A DNA stretch of 64,000 nucleotides from Parasphingopyxis sp. CP4 (GCF_013378055.1 NZ_CP051130.1:2234001-2298000), one strand, 5' to 3'. Shown: positions 51,776 through 60,377, counted from the stretch's first letter. Notes: generated by a model from the sequence alone, not told the origin. A program made the numbers and translations.

Positions 51776-51959
51776 GTCTGTCAGACTCAACCTGGCGGTT
51801 GAGCGCGGTACCCGGTTTGGATTGTCAGAAACTTCCTTGCGGAAGTTCGCGGCACCAGCCCGCTCCCCCTCCCGACCGCCCATTAAGTGTACCCTGTGGG
51901 CGGCCGGGAGGGGGAGCGGGCTGGTGCCGCGCTCAACCGCTAGGTCGAGCCTGACAAAC
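51776..51959. repeat. Nested palindromic element downstream of tRNA-Leu
   Basis: Arms A (51776-51808) and A' (51927-51959) are 33-base inverted repeats with four transition mismatches. Inside, arms B (51848-51882) and B' (51897-51931) are 35-base inverted repeats with one mismatch around a 14-base loop. Between A and B is a perfect hairpin (AACTTCC-TTGC-GGAAGTT, 51830-51847). The whole fills the gap between tRNA-Leu and the converging usher gene. It is built like a small non-coding mobile element or a highly structured RNA, and differs from the other repeats in the window. Confidence 0.85.
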
Positions 51960-51975
51960 GAGTACCCAAATCCCG

Positions 51976-54639
51976 CTATTCCGCCGACGCAGTTTCGCCG
52001 GCGATCGCGATCGTGCCGAGGCGGACGATATCATTATCATCGGTAACAAAGGCACGCCGGCCAAGCATGGCATTGGCACCAATCGCCTGGGCCGAGAGTT
52101 CCGCCATGCGGATGCTATATTCGCCATACGGCACGCCTTCGAAGAGGAAGAAGCCGTCGAAATCCGTACGGACTGTTTTTACGACCCGGCCTTCGATATC
52201 GAGCAGCTCGAGATCCACGCCTTCGAGCGGACCACCGCCAGCGCGGACCAATACGCCGTCAATCTCTCCGGCACTGACCAGAGGAATCTCCACAACCGAC
52301 GCAATTCCGGGCCGCGGCGTGATGACGACACCCGGTCCACGCGGCTGAACAAAGGGGTCGGACAGCGAAGATGTGTCGATACCGACGAGAATCGGTCGAT
52401 GCGGCGTCAATCCGGTAACAACCGCGGTTCCGCTCTCATCAGTCGGTTCATTGGCGGGCGCGCGACCGGTCGTGACCTGTACGCCCTCTTCAAACGGCTC
52501 ATTTGCCTGGCGGACGCCGTCATTATTGAGGTCGCGATAGACCCGGGCGACGGCACGGCCACTGCTCGCGAGCTTGTCGGCGGTCATCTGCAGCCCGCCG
52601 CGCGGGCTCGGGCCCAGGCTGAAAGCGAGATTGAGGCCCGCCGCGACAGATCCGTCGGTTGCCGCCTCCGCAGACGCCGTCAAAGCCAGGCGATCGAAGC
52701 GCCGCACATAGCCGACACTCGCGCGAGCGCGGTTCAAAGTGGCCTGATAGCCCAGTTCTGCGCGCCAAGCGCTATTTTCGCCGCTCCCCCAGTCAGCGGT
52801 GAGCGACGCACTTTCAAATCGGCTATTGGGAGACAGGCGCCAGCGCGCTTCACCTCTCAGGCGAACGCGCCCGATCCGGCCATTGGCCAGGATCGCGGCA
52901 TCGGTCTGATCCGGCGGGCCGATTGCACCCGTGGCGCCTTGACGTCGATAGCCAAGCTCGCCGGTTACCGCAAAACGGCGGAAATTGGCGGAAATCCGGG
53001 CTGCAACGTCCAGCTGGTCAGAGGAATCTGCGCGGGTTTGATAGGTCGCTTGCACGCGAACCGGCATGACGACCCGGCCCAGGTTCAAACTATGATCGAC
53101 GGCGATACTGTGGCGGCCGGTTGTGTTCAGCGCATAGCGTTCGGTCCGGAAATCCCGGGCGATCATCGATTCAGCGCTGATATAGGCTCGGCCGAAGCGC
53201 CCAAGAAACTGGGCGCGGGCCGCATAGCCGCCATTATCCGCCCATGCGGCGGTGACTTCGACAAGGGCGGGGCCGATTGCCCTGCGCACCGATCCTTCCA
53301 CCACCGTCACGCGTTCGTCCGCGATGACCAGGTTGTTGAGCTGAAATGCCAAGGAAGTCCGGGCGTTCAGGCCGCGTTCGAGACCAAAACCAGCCCGCCA
53401 ATGATTGCCGCGGGTCGATCGACGATTGTCGAGATTGACCAGATCGCGATTATCCTGGCTCGCGCCGGCCCAATACCAGGTTTTCCGGGGCGGAATACTC
53501 GCCGCGCCGACATTGATAACCTCGGTATCCCGCCGAATCTGGCCTTGCGGGCCATAAAGGACGATCTCGAACCGGTTTATTCCGTAGCGCAGCTCGACAT
53601 CGACAAATTCATACCGGCCATCGCCGCGATCCATCGAAAAGGCCAGTAATTGGCCGTTTCGGTAGAGTTCGGCTTCCCAGCCATCGGGCAATTCACCGCG
53701 AAAAGTGCGGCGATCGAAGCTGGACGGCTGGTCAAGCGGACGGTTGGTGATGATGGCACCGCGCCCGGGCGTCGGCTGCACGGCAATCGGCGATGTTTGG
53801 CTTGAAACATCGCCAATTGCGAAATGAGTAGCCCGCAACGGACCCAACAGATCAGCAGTAGGAGAACTGCGAAAAGCGCGCATTCTCAACGATCTGGGGA
53901 CACCGCGATCATCTGACGCCAGTCGGGCATCAACCGATGCCGTCAATACTTCACCGGCCGCATAAATCTCGTAACGCCGCTCAAATCCGCTATCGCCGCG
54001 CTGCCGATCGCTTAATCCACCAATGGAAACAACGACATCGACGGACGGCGTGCGCCACATGCGATACGGCGTATCGGCCTGTGGCAGCCCGGAAAGGTCA
54101 AATTCCAGCTGCGGACGCAGCGAACTGGCTCGCGCCTGACGCTCAAGCGCGCGTTCGACCGGCAAAGGCTGGTCGGAACTGAGGATTAGCACCGCATTGC
54201 GCAGATCTGCTTCCATTGTGACGCCAAACCAGGCGGCAAGCGCCTGGGTCGACACACACCAGCCCTCTGGCGTGTCGAAAACGAGGCCGGAGGGCAGGTT
54301 TTCCGATAATTCTCCATGGCGGACGCGATTGCGCGCGCGATCAATAACAATCTGATTTTCTTCAGTAAATGCCCAGCCCTCGGCGCGGTTCGCGGTTTCA
54401 TCGATGGTAATCGGCACATCGAGCGCGGCAATCGTATCGGCAAGGTCGATGCAAATGCTGCCCGGGGTTTGATAGCCTCTGACGCCGTCTCCCAGGCGAT
54501 ATTCGCCGAGCCGGACGTCAAACAGGAGGGAATCGTCGGGGTGCGCTTCCCATGCACCTTGCGCAGAAGCGCCGGCCGCCCCGAAAAGGGCCGCCAGCGC
54601 GGCAAATATATGGGTTGTTGTGCGTTTCCAGCGAAGCAT
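51976..54639 (-). CDS. Outer-membrane usher-like protein of a chaperone-usher pilus
   Basis: An 887-residue outer-membrane protein that would pass pilin subunits across the outer membrane. A signal peptide ends near ASAQG (residue 27). The N-terminal domain (to about 160) includes GSICIDLADTIAAL. The barrel with its plug shows WEAELYRNGQLLAFSMDRGD and GINRFEIVLYGPQGQ, both usher-typical. The last 200 residues carry an SdrD-B/Cna-B-like domain (YRDLNNDGVRQANEPFEEGV) and a carboxypeptidase-regulatory-like repeat (DGFFLFEGVPYGEYSIRM). It follows the chaperone gene. Identity as usher is inferred from pattern and neighbours. Confidence 0.82.
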   Translation of the reverse strand: MLRWKRTTTHIFAALAALFGAAGASAQGAWEAHPDDSLLFDVRLGEYRLGDGVRGYQTPGSICIDLADTIAALDVPITIDETANRAEGWAFTEENQIVIDRARNRVRHGELSENLPSGLVFDTPEGWCVSTQALAAWFGVTMEADLRNAVLILSSDQPLPVERALERQARASSLRPQLEFDLSGLPQADTPYRMWRTPSVDVVVSIGGLSDRQRGDSGFERRYEIYAAGEVLTASVDARLASDDRGVPRSLRMRAFRSSPTADLLGPLRATHFAIGDVSSQTSPIAVQPTPGRGAIITNRPLDQPSSFDRRTFRGELPDGWEAELYRNGQLLAFSMDRGDGRYEFVDVELRYGINRFEIVLYGPQGQIRRDTEVINVGAASIPPRKTWYWAGASQDNRDLVNLDNRRSTRGNHWRAGFGLERGLNARTSLAFQLNNLVIADERVTVVEGSVRRAIGPALVEVTAAWADNGGYAARAQFLGRFGRAYISAESMIARDFRTERYALNTTGRHSIAVDHSLNLGRVVMPVRVQATYQTRADSSDQLDVAARISANFRRFAVTGELGYRRQGATGAIGPPDQTDAAILANGRIGRVRLRGEARWRLSPNSRFESASLTADWGSGENSAWRAELGYQATLNRARASVGYVRRFDRLALTASAEAATDGSVAAGLNLAFSLGPSPRGGLQMTADKLASSGRAVARVYRDLNNDGVRQANEPFEEGVQVTTGRAPANEPTDESGTAVVTGLTPHRPILVGIDTSSLSDPFVQPRGPGVVITPRPGIASVVEIPLVSAGEIDGVLVRAGGGPLEGVDLELLDIEGRVVKTVRTDFDGFFLFEGVPYGEYSIRMAELSAQAIGANAMLGRRAFVTDDNDIVRLGTIAIAGETASAE

Positions 54640-54663
54640 AGGCCTCGCTCCCCCCGATGCCCC

Positions 54664-55503
54664 TTAGCGGAGCACCGCCTCGACTTCGGCGATCAAACCA
54701 CCACCGACGCTATCGGGCTCGCGATACTGGATCCGCACGGGACCGGCGATACTGCCTTGAAATTCCTCGGAAACCGGGATCGTCACACTGCGATGACCGA
54801 TTTCGGGATAGACCGCTACACCGCGGGCGCGGGCCAAGGGCACATCGACGCCTGGGCGGGTGATAGTGACCTGGCCATAGGTCGATCGATCGCCTTGGCG
54901 CGAGACGTCAAACGCAATCGCCTGACCGCCATTTTCCCCTACAATCCGGGGGTTAGCGATAGCGGCGGTGGCCGAAAGACTGCCGTGGCGGACGATAATC
55001 GGGATGGTGACGCCATAAATCGGGATCAGACGAATTTGAAACCCCTCTCCGCTGGCTGCATCCTGCTGCTCAGCCGCCGGACGCGGCCGCGGAATGGCGC
55101 GAAACAGCATATGGACGCGATATTCGCCGTCAGGCAGGCCTTCGGGGGCCCGGGCACCGATCCGGATCGCCTGCGGCTGGTTCGGCGGCAGCACGACACG
55201 GCGCGGCGCATAGCGGATCATGCCGAGTGCGGCTTCTTCGATTTCGTTAGGAATTTCAACCTCTTCAAGCCCACCATCGGCCGTCATCCGGCGCAATTCG
55301 AGCGAAATCCGATAGGTTGCTTCCTCGGTTCCGATATTGTTGAGGATGACCTGGGTACCGCGCGATCCTTCGAGGACCACCCGGGTCGGCGCGACCAGCA
55401 GGTCATTGGCCTCAACCGGTGCTGGCGCGGCAATTGCCGCCGTTGCAAGCGCAAGGGCAGCCACACCCCAGCGAGTGCGCAGTGAAAGGCTTTTGCAAAG
55501 CAT
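54664..55503 (-). CDS. Periplasmic pilus chaperone (PapD-like)
   Basis: A 279-residue periplasmic protein with a signal peptide (ALALATAAIAAPAPVEA). The immunoglobulin-like chaperone pattern is visible: LLVAPTRVVLEGSRGTQVIL as the N-terminal strand, RYAPRRVVLPPNQPQAIRI with the conserved Arg/Pro loop, and YRVHMLFRAIP before the second domain. The second half is a variable Ig-like domain ending GGGLIAEVEAVLR. It lies between the DUF4402 pilin gene and the usher gene, after an intrinsic terminator. The role in holding unfolded subunits is by homology. Confidence 0.85.
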   Translation of the reverse strand: MLCKSLSLRTRWGVAALALATAAIAAPAPVEANDLLVAPTRVVLEGSRGTQVILNNIGTEEATYRISLELRRMTADGGLEEVEIPNEIEEAALGMIRYAPRRVVLPPNQPQAIRIGARAPEGLPDGEYRVHMLFRAIPRPRPAAEQQDAASGEGFQIRLIPIYGVTIPIIVRHGSLSATAAIANPRIVGENGGQAIAFDVSRQGDRSTYGQVTITRPGVDVPLARARGVAVYPEIGHRSVTIPVSEEFQGSIAGPVRIQYREPDSVGGGLIAEVEAVLR

Positions 55504-55612
55504 GAGTCCGTCTCCGTCTATTCATAGTCGAGGACGATGCGTCCCCCCCGTAAGTGCTCACAGAACCTTGCAAAAACTGGTTACTTTTCCGTCAAGAATT
55601 GGGGGCTGAACG

Positions 55613-55649
55613 CAAAGAAAAGCCCGGCCGCGCTGATGCACGGCCGGGC
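55613..55649 (-). terminator. Intrinsic terminator between the DUF4402 subunit gene and the chaperone gene
   Basis: On the minus strand GCCCGGCCG (55649-55641) pairs with CGGCCGGGC (55630-55622) around a ten-base loop and is followed by TTTTCTTT. It begins 45 bp after the DUF4402 stop and lies about 110 bp before the chaperone start. Partial termination here would give more subunit than assembly protein. Confidence 0.85.
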
Positions 55650-55694
55650 CAGGTCTTTGAAGCTGCGCGGATCTAGGCGATCCGCACTGCTATG

Positions 55695-56192
55695 TTATTG
55701 ATAATCAGCAGTAACGTCGAAGCTACCCGTATAGGTGCCCGCAGCCTGGTTCGCAGCAACGGTGATCGTACCGCCAACATACAGAGCCACAGCCGAACCG
55801 GTCATTGCCAGCGTGCCAGCCGAACCCGACAGAGAAATCGGCATGCTGTTCGTGCCGCCATCGGAAAGCGAAGTCAGCGTGCCGAGCGTGATGTCGACAT
55901 TAAGGCCATTGGCGCCCGTAACGTCAAAAGCAGCCGAGCTAACGCTGGCAGCGCCGGCGCAGGTCAGGCCACCGCAGTTGCGGGTGCCGGCTGCGTCTGC
56001 AGAAACCGAAACGTTTGCTGCAGCAGCCGTATCCGGAACGATCGTACCGAAGTTGAGGCCGGCAGTGTTAACAATCTGAACCTGCTCGAGAATTTCGGCA
56101 GTTGCAGTAGCGCTGGCGGTAGCTGCATTTGCAGCAGTCGTGCCCATGGCCATAGCCGAACCGGCAACGAGTACAGTGATAAGCTTTTTCAT
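55695..56192 (-). CDS. DUF4402 pilin-like secreted subunit
   Basis: A 165-residue secreted protein with a clear signal peptide (MKKLITVLVAGSAMAMGTTA). The mature part is Ala/Thr/Ser/Gly-rich and beta-rich, with the DUF4402 pattern FGTIVPDTAAAANVSVSA, one Cys pair (NCGGLTC) that can form a disulfide, and the ending TYTGSFDVTADYQ, like the donor-strand and C-terminal part of pilins. An upstream AAGGGA sets the start; a 34-codon longer frame lacks support. A CtrA-type box lies 113 bp upstream. It is most likely the major subunit. Confidence 0.85.
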   Translation of the reverse strand: MKKLITVLVAGSAMAMGTTAANAATASATATAEILEQVQIVNTAGLNFGTIVPDTAAAANVSVSADAAGTRNCGGLTCAGAASVSSAAFDVTGANGLNVDITLGTLTSLSDGGTNSMPISLSGSAGTLAMTGSAVALYVGGTITVAANQAAGTYTGSFDVTADYQ

Positions 56193-56304
56193 TGGTAATG
56201 TCCCTTTTTCCACATCCGTAATTTTGGTCGAACGGAACGTGTCCCCCGCGCCATTCAGCATCCCTTCTGGCGGATCATGTTTCAGATATTGCAAATGACT
56301 ATGG

Positions 56305-56320
56305 TTAAAGCGGGCTTAAC
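56305..56320. promoter_or_regulatory. CtrA-type binding site upstream of the DUF4402 subunit gene
   Basis: TTAA-N7-TTAAC at 56305-56320, an exact match to the full CtrA consensus, reads the same on both strands as GTTAA-N7-TTAAC from 56304. It lies in the 145-bp gap between the two DUF4402 genes, about 113 bp before the start of the second. A near-match with N6 spacing (TTAA-N6-TTAAC, 56876-56890) lies ahead of the first DUF4402 gene. Confidence 0.6.
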
Positions 56321-56337
56321 TTTTTGCTGGCGATAAC

Positions 56338-56868
56338 CTATTCATATTCCGCGTTAATTCTCATGGTGCCGCGAAAACTGCCGACATCGGTGCCATCAAC
56401 ATCGAGCCGCCCGCCGAACGAGAAGCGCAGGAATCCATCGCTGCCGATGCGAGGCTGGGCAGGCAGATCGCTTTGCAGGTCCCGCAGTTCGGTGCGGCGC
56501 CCGCCAGGCGCCCGTAAAACCACTTCATTGGGAAGATCGACGCGCACGGCACGGCCGGGTTCGCCCTCGATCGTAACACTGCCCCGCATGGCCATGCCGC
56601 CCAGATCAATCAGACGAGTCAGGCGTCTTTGTCCGGTTTGCGGGTCGATTTCGGCCTGTCCGCCCTGATAATCCATCAAGGCCATGCGATCGAAATCGAG
56701 ATCGGTTTGGATATTGATGCGTAACGGACGCCTTGGCTGACCGCGCTCGACAATTGGTGCGGCATCGTCACATAGACGACAACTCCCCTGTGCCGTAGCG
56801 GCATCAGGCGCAACAAAGGGCGCAATCGCCGCGACGAACGCCGGCAAAATGAAGATAACCCGTGCCAT
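56338..56868 (-). CDS. DUF4402-like secreted protein, probable minor subunit or adhesin
   Basis: A 176-residue protein with a signal peptide (RVIFILPAFVAAIAPFVAPD) and cleavage near DAATAQ. Its mature N-terminus has a CxxC pair (GSCRLCDD). The ending FGGRLDVDGTDVGSFRGTMR then NAEYE matches the end of the other DUF4402 subunit, so both share a fold. In the middle MAMRGSVTIEGEPGRAVRVDL is a strand pair seen in this family. It is first in the operon of DUF4402-DUF4402-chaperone-usher. A tip or minor subunit is plausible. Confidence 0.78.
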   Translation of the reverse strand: MARVIFILPAFVAAIAPFVAPDAATAQGSCRLCDDAAPIVERGQPRRPLRINIQTDLDFDRMALMDYQGGQAEIDPQTGQRRLTRLIDLGGMAMRGSVTIEGEPGRAVRVDLPNEVVLRAPGGRRTELRDLQSDLPAQPRIGSDGFLRFSFGGRLDVDGTDVGSFRGTMRINAEYE

Positions 56869-56971
56869 TATGCCCTTAATTGGGGTTAACCATTCAATAT
56901 ATCGTTAAAGCGCAAAGCCTGTCATGAAGGGATTGCGCTACCCGACGCGTCGATTACGAAAGATTTCCATA

Positions 56972-58042
56972 GTGTCGCACACCACGCCTCATATTAACGG
57001 CATCGGCGCCGCAACGCCGGATCACGATATCCACCATGCCTTTATCGGCTGGGCGGGCGATCAGTTGCGCGATGATCGCGACAAGGCGGTGTTCCACCGC
57101 ATGGCCGACCGCGCCGGGATCGAGCATCGCTGGTCCGTGCTGCCAAAAGGCGAAGATGGCGGATCGCCGATCAATCCGGGCGGGTTTTACGCCAATGGCA
57201 TGCCGCCCACCTCGCGGCGAATGCAGCATTATGCCGAATCCGCGCCGCGCCTGGCGGTCAATGCTGTCGCCAACCTTCCCGAGGAACTGGATCCCGACAG
57301 CATCACCCATCTGGTGGTCGCAAGCTGCACGGGTTTTACGGCCCCCGGCCTCGATCAGATCGTCGCCCGGATGCTGGGCCTGGATGGATCGATAGAGCGC
57401 ACACTTGTGGGCTTTATGGGATGTTATGGCGCGGTGACGGCGCTCAGAAACGCCTATCATATCGTTCGCTCCCAGCCTGAGGCGCGGGTGCTGGTTATCA
57501 CGACCGAGCTATCGACCCTCCATCTCCAGCCGGATGACGCGCTCGAGCCGCTGCTTGCCATGCTGTTGTTTGGCGACGGCGCCGCGGCGGCGATTGTCAG
57601 CGCAAAGCCGCAGGGATTGGCCATGGAACGGCAGTTTGCAGCAACCTTGCCGGAATCCCAGGCGCTGATCCAATGGCATGTCGGCGATACCGGTTTTGCC
57701 ATGCATCTTTCGGGCGAAGTGCCCGGCCGGATCGGCGACGCCTTGAGCAGCGACGAGTTTCGCGGCGCGATCTGCAACGGCACCGGCCCGGAAGGCATTG
57801 ACAGCTGGGCGGTGCATGGCGGCGGTCGGACAATCCTGGATGCAGTGGAGAAGGGGCTGGGCATTGCCCCGGACGCGCTTGCCATTTCGCGCGATATCCT
57901 GCGCGAGAAGGGGAATATGTCCTCCTCCACCCTGATGTTTGCGCTGGAGCGCGTGATGCGCGGACCGCCGGCTGAAACCGGCGTTGCGATCGCCTTTGGG
58001 CCGGGCCTTGCCGCCGAAGGCTTTGGCTATCGGTCGGCCTGA
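56972..58042 (+). CDS. Type III polyketide synthase
   Basis: Chalcone-synthase-like homodimer that extends an acyl-CoA with malonyl units. The 356 residues from the GTG (start SHTTPHINGIGAATPDH) have the catalytic Cys in HLVVASCTGFTAPG, His in DSWAVHGGGRTILD and Asn in REKGNMSSSTLMFAL, and a GFMGCYGAVTALR loop. An ATG 16 codons upstream gives a basic extension not usual in the family. Its TGA overlaps the methyltransferase ATG (TGATG), and a flavoprotein follows, so the three form one operon. The starter unit and chain length cannot be read. Confidence 0.9.
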   Translation: MSHTTPHINGIGAATPDHDIHHAFIGWAGDQLRDDRDKAVFHRMADRAGIEHRWSVLPKGEDGGSPINPGGFYANGMPPTSRRMQHYAESAPRLAVNAVANLPEELDPDSITHLVVASCTGFTAPGLDQIVARMLGLDGSIERTLVGFMGCYGAVTALRNAYHIVRSQPEARVLVITTELSTLHLQPDDALEPLLAMLLFGDGAAAAIVSAKPQGLAMERQFAATLPESQALIQWHVGDTGFAMHLSGEVPGRIGDALSSDEFRGAICNGTGPEGIDSWAVHGGGRTILDAVEKGLGIAPDALAISRDILREKGNMSSSTLMFALERVMRGPPAETGVAIAFGPGLAAEGFGYRSA

Positions 58043-58734
58043 TGGCCAATCTCGCCCAGCGCGCCATTACCGAAGAGCAGATGGATGCGCCGGACCTCGC
58101 ACCCGAAATCTATGCCGCCGTGCTGGCGGATCTCGAGAAAGCGAACCGCTGGACCTTCTCGGCGCGTTCGACGCTCAGCTATCTCCAGCGCGCCACCGCT
58201 GGCCTTGATCGCTTCAGCCTGCTCGATGTCGGCTATGGCGAGGGCGGCATGCTGCGAACGATTGCGCGCTGGGCCAAGTCACGCGGGATCGCGGCGCGGC
58301 TGATCGGCGTCGATCTCAATGCCAAGAGCCAGGCGGCAGCGGAGGCAGCCACACCAGACGATCTGACCATCGATTATCGCACCGGTGACTATGCCGATTG
58401 CGAAGCCACAGACTTCATCGTGTCCAATCTCGTTGCGCATCATATGACGCATGACCAGCTGATCGCATTCTTGCGCCATATGGAAGCGAGGGCGGGGAAG
58501 GGGTGGCTGGTCAATGATCTTCACCGGCACAGATTTGCGCATTTCGGCTATCCGCTGCTTGCAAGACTGATGGGTTGGCACCCGATGGTCCGCCAGGACG
58601 GGCAGCTGTCGATCGCGCGCAGCTATCGCCCGGCAGAATGGCAATCCTTACTGACAGAGGCGGATATCGCGCCCGGCACGGCTCGGGTCGTGCGGCGTTT
58701 TCCGTACCGGCTATGCGTCGAACGGCTGCGTTAG
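58042..58734 (+). CDS. SAM-dependent methyltransferase of the polyketide operon
   Basis: Class I methyltransferase of 230 residues. The SAM motif I is FSLLDVGYGEGGMLRTIARW, followed by LIGVDLNAKSQAAAEA (motif II region) and DFIVSNLVAHHMTHDQLIAF. The C-terminal part (MGWHPMVRQDGQLSIARSYR) lacks a clear substrate signature. It is coupled to the polyketide synthase by a 1-base overlap and overlaps the next gene by 22 bp. It most likely methylates the product of the synthase (O- or C-methylation), by analogy with Streptomyces SrsB. Confidence 0.88.
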   Translation: MANLAQRAITEEQMDAPDLAPEIYAAVLADLEKANRWTFSARSTLSYLQRATAGLDRFSLLDVGYGEGGMLRTIARWAKSRGIAARLIGVDLNAKSQAAAEAATPDDLTIDYRTGDYADCEATDFIVSNLVAHHMTHDQLIAFLRHMEARAGKGWLVNDLHRHRFAHFGYPLLARLMGWHPMVRQDGQLSIARSYRPAEWQSLLTEADIAPGTARVVRRFPYRLCVERLR

Positions 58735-59810
58735 TCGCCGGAGCAGGCCCAGCCGGGCTGGCAGCCGCCATCGGGCTTGCCCGCGGCGGCGCGAAACCGC
58801 TGGTGGTCGAGCGCCATCGCGAGACGCCGGACCTGCTATGCGGCGGCTTTGTCAGCTGGCAAACACTGGAGACGATCGAAGAGCTCGGCATCGAACCGAC
58901 ACGGCTTGGCGGGCATGCGATCGATCGGGTGGGGCTGTACGCAGGCGATCAAAGCAGAGCGGCCAGGCTCCCGAACAAAGGGATGGGGCTTTCCCGAAGA
59001 CGGCTGGACAGTCTGTTGCGCGAGGCGGCCGAGGCAGCGGGCGCCGAGATCGAAGCCGGTACGGGCCTCAGCGCCGCCAATAGCGACGGCGAGGCCCGGC
59101 TTGCCGATGGCAGCGAGATCACCGCTGAGGCGCTGTTCCTGGCCACCGGCAAATATGAGCTGCGCGGCCTCAAACGCCCGGTCGGCGAACCGTCTGCAGA
59201 TCCCTGGATGGGAATCCGCTATCGCCTGCCCGCCTCGGCGCGGCTGCAGGACACACTGCATGGCGCGATCGAAATGCATATCGTGCGCCATGGCTATGCC
59301 GGGCTGTTGCTGCAGGAAGATGGCAGTGCAAATCTGTGCATGGCCGTGCGGCGATCGCGGCTGCGCGAAGCGGATGGCGATACACGCGAACTGCTGCGAC
59401 TGCTCTCCCGCGAAACACCGAGCCTTGCTGATCGATTGGACGGCGAGACAATCCCGGACAGTGTCGATGCGGTGAGCCGCGTGCCCTATGGCTGGCGTGT
59501 GCGAGAGGGTCAGCATGGCATATTCCGGCTTGGCGATCAGGCGGCCGTGATCCCGTCTCTGGCAGGGGAGGGTATCGGCATAGCACTCGCCAGCGGTGTC
59601 CAGGCAGCCCAGGCCTATCTGTCCGGCGGCGCTGAAGCCGCGCCCGATTTCCAGCGCCGTTTCGCACGATCCACCCGGCGGCCGGTGGCCGTGGCCAGCG
59701 CCTTGAAGCGTATCGCCGATCGTCCAAGACTGGCTCGCCGGGCGCTCTCGCTCGCCGCACTGCCGGGACTGGTCGGCTTTCTCGGCGAGGCAACCCGAAT
59801 CCGCGCTTGA
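58713..59810 (+). CDS. FAD-dependent oxidoreductase of the polyketide operon
   Basis: Flavoprotein of 365 residues of the geranylgeranyl-reductase/aromatic-hydroxylase group. It begins RRTAALVAGAGPAGLAAAIG, with GxGxxG, then PLVVERHRETPDLLCGGFVS. The second FAD motif is GIFRLGDQAAVIPSLAGEGI, with the Asp that binds the ribityl chain. Between lies a substrate domain. It overlaps the methyltransferase gene and was started at the ATG just before that motif; a longer frame lies within the methyltransferase. It likely hydroxylates or reduces the polyketide, comparable to SrsC. Confidence 0.87.
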   Translation: MRRTAALVAGAGPAGLAAAIGLARGGAKPLVVERHRETPDLLCGGFVSWQTLETIEELGIEPTRLGGHAIDRVGLYAGDQSRAARLPNKGMGLSRRRLDSLLREAAEAAGAEIEAGTGLSAANSDGEARLADGSEITAEALFLATGKYELRGLKRPVGEPSADPWMGIRYRLPASARLQDTLHGAIEMHIVRHGYAGLLLQEDGSANLCMAVRRSRLREADGDTRELLRLLSRETPSLADRLDGETIPDSVDAVSRVPYGWRVREGQHGIFRLGDQAAVIPSLAGEGIGIALASGVQAAQAYLSGGAEAAPDFQRRFARSTRRPVAVASALKRIADRPRLARRALSLAALPGLVGFLGEATRIRA

Positions 59811-59841
59811 TAGGAGCGGGACCAGACCCCATATTTCCGGC

Positions 59842-60243
59842 ATGGACAAAATCGAACGCACCGACGCCGAATGGCGCGAACTCCTCACCCCGGAACGCTA
59901 TCATGTGTTGCGCGAGGCGGGCACTGAGCCGGCTTTCGCTGGTGAGCTCAATGATAATCACGACGCGGGCGACTATCTGTGCGGCGCGTGCGCGCTGCCC
60001 CTGTTCGAGAGCAAGGCCAAATTTGACAGCGGATCGGGTTGGCCAAGCTTTACCCAGCCGGTGAGCGAAGAGGCCGTCACTGATCATCGCGACATGAGCC
60101 ACGGCATGATCCGGACCGAATCACGCTGTGGGCGGTGCGACAGCCATCTCGGTCATGTCTTTCCTGACGGCCCGCCACCCACGGGCCTGCGCTATTGCAT
60201 GAACAGCCTGGCGCTCGAATTTCGGCCGCTCGACAGCGAATAA
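59842..60243 (+). CDS. msrB: Peptide-methionine (R)-S-oxide reductase
   Basis: Repairs methionine-R-sulfoxide in proteins using thioredoxin. The 133-residue protein has the zinc Cys pairs CGAC and CGRC, the conserved WPSFTQPV and the catalytic Cys in GLRYCMNSLAL. The start MDKIERTDAEWRELLTPER is typical. It has a cytoplasmic location (no signal). It follows the flavoprotein gene by 31 bp and precedes the penicillin-binding protein gene; no msrA is seen here. Confidence 0.96.
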   Translation: MDKIERTDAEWRELLTPERYHVLREAGTEPAFAGELNDNHDAGDYLCGACALPLFESKAKFDSGSGWPSFTQPVSEEAVTDHRDMSHGMIRTESRCGRCDSHLGHVFPDGPPPTGLRYCMNSLALEFRPLDSE

Positions 60244-60377
60244 AGCCCGAAACCCGGGGCGGAATCTACCCGTCCCGATTTTCCGGCTGATCGTCCATAT
60301 TCCGGGCGATTCAGCCCACATTCAGTCACATTAGGCGCTTGTGGCAGGCTGGGTAGGCGCATAGGGCTAATTCGAAT

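Noticed and set aside
52399-53649. 416-codon open frame on the + strand
   Set aside because: It is antisense to the usher gene; the composition is that of a mirrored coding frame and no domain is seen.
54316-55485. 389-codon open frame on the + strand
   Set aside because: It is antisense to the usher start and the chaperone gene, both of which have signal peptides and family motifs.
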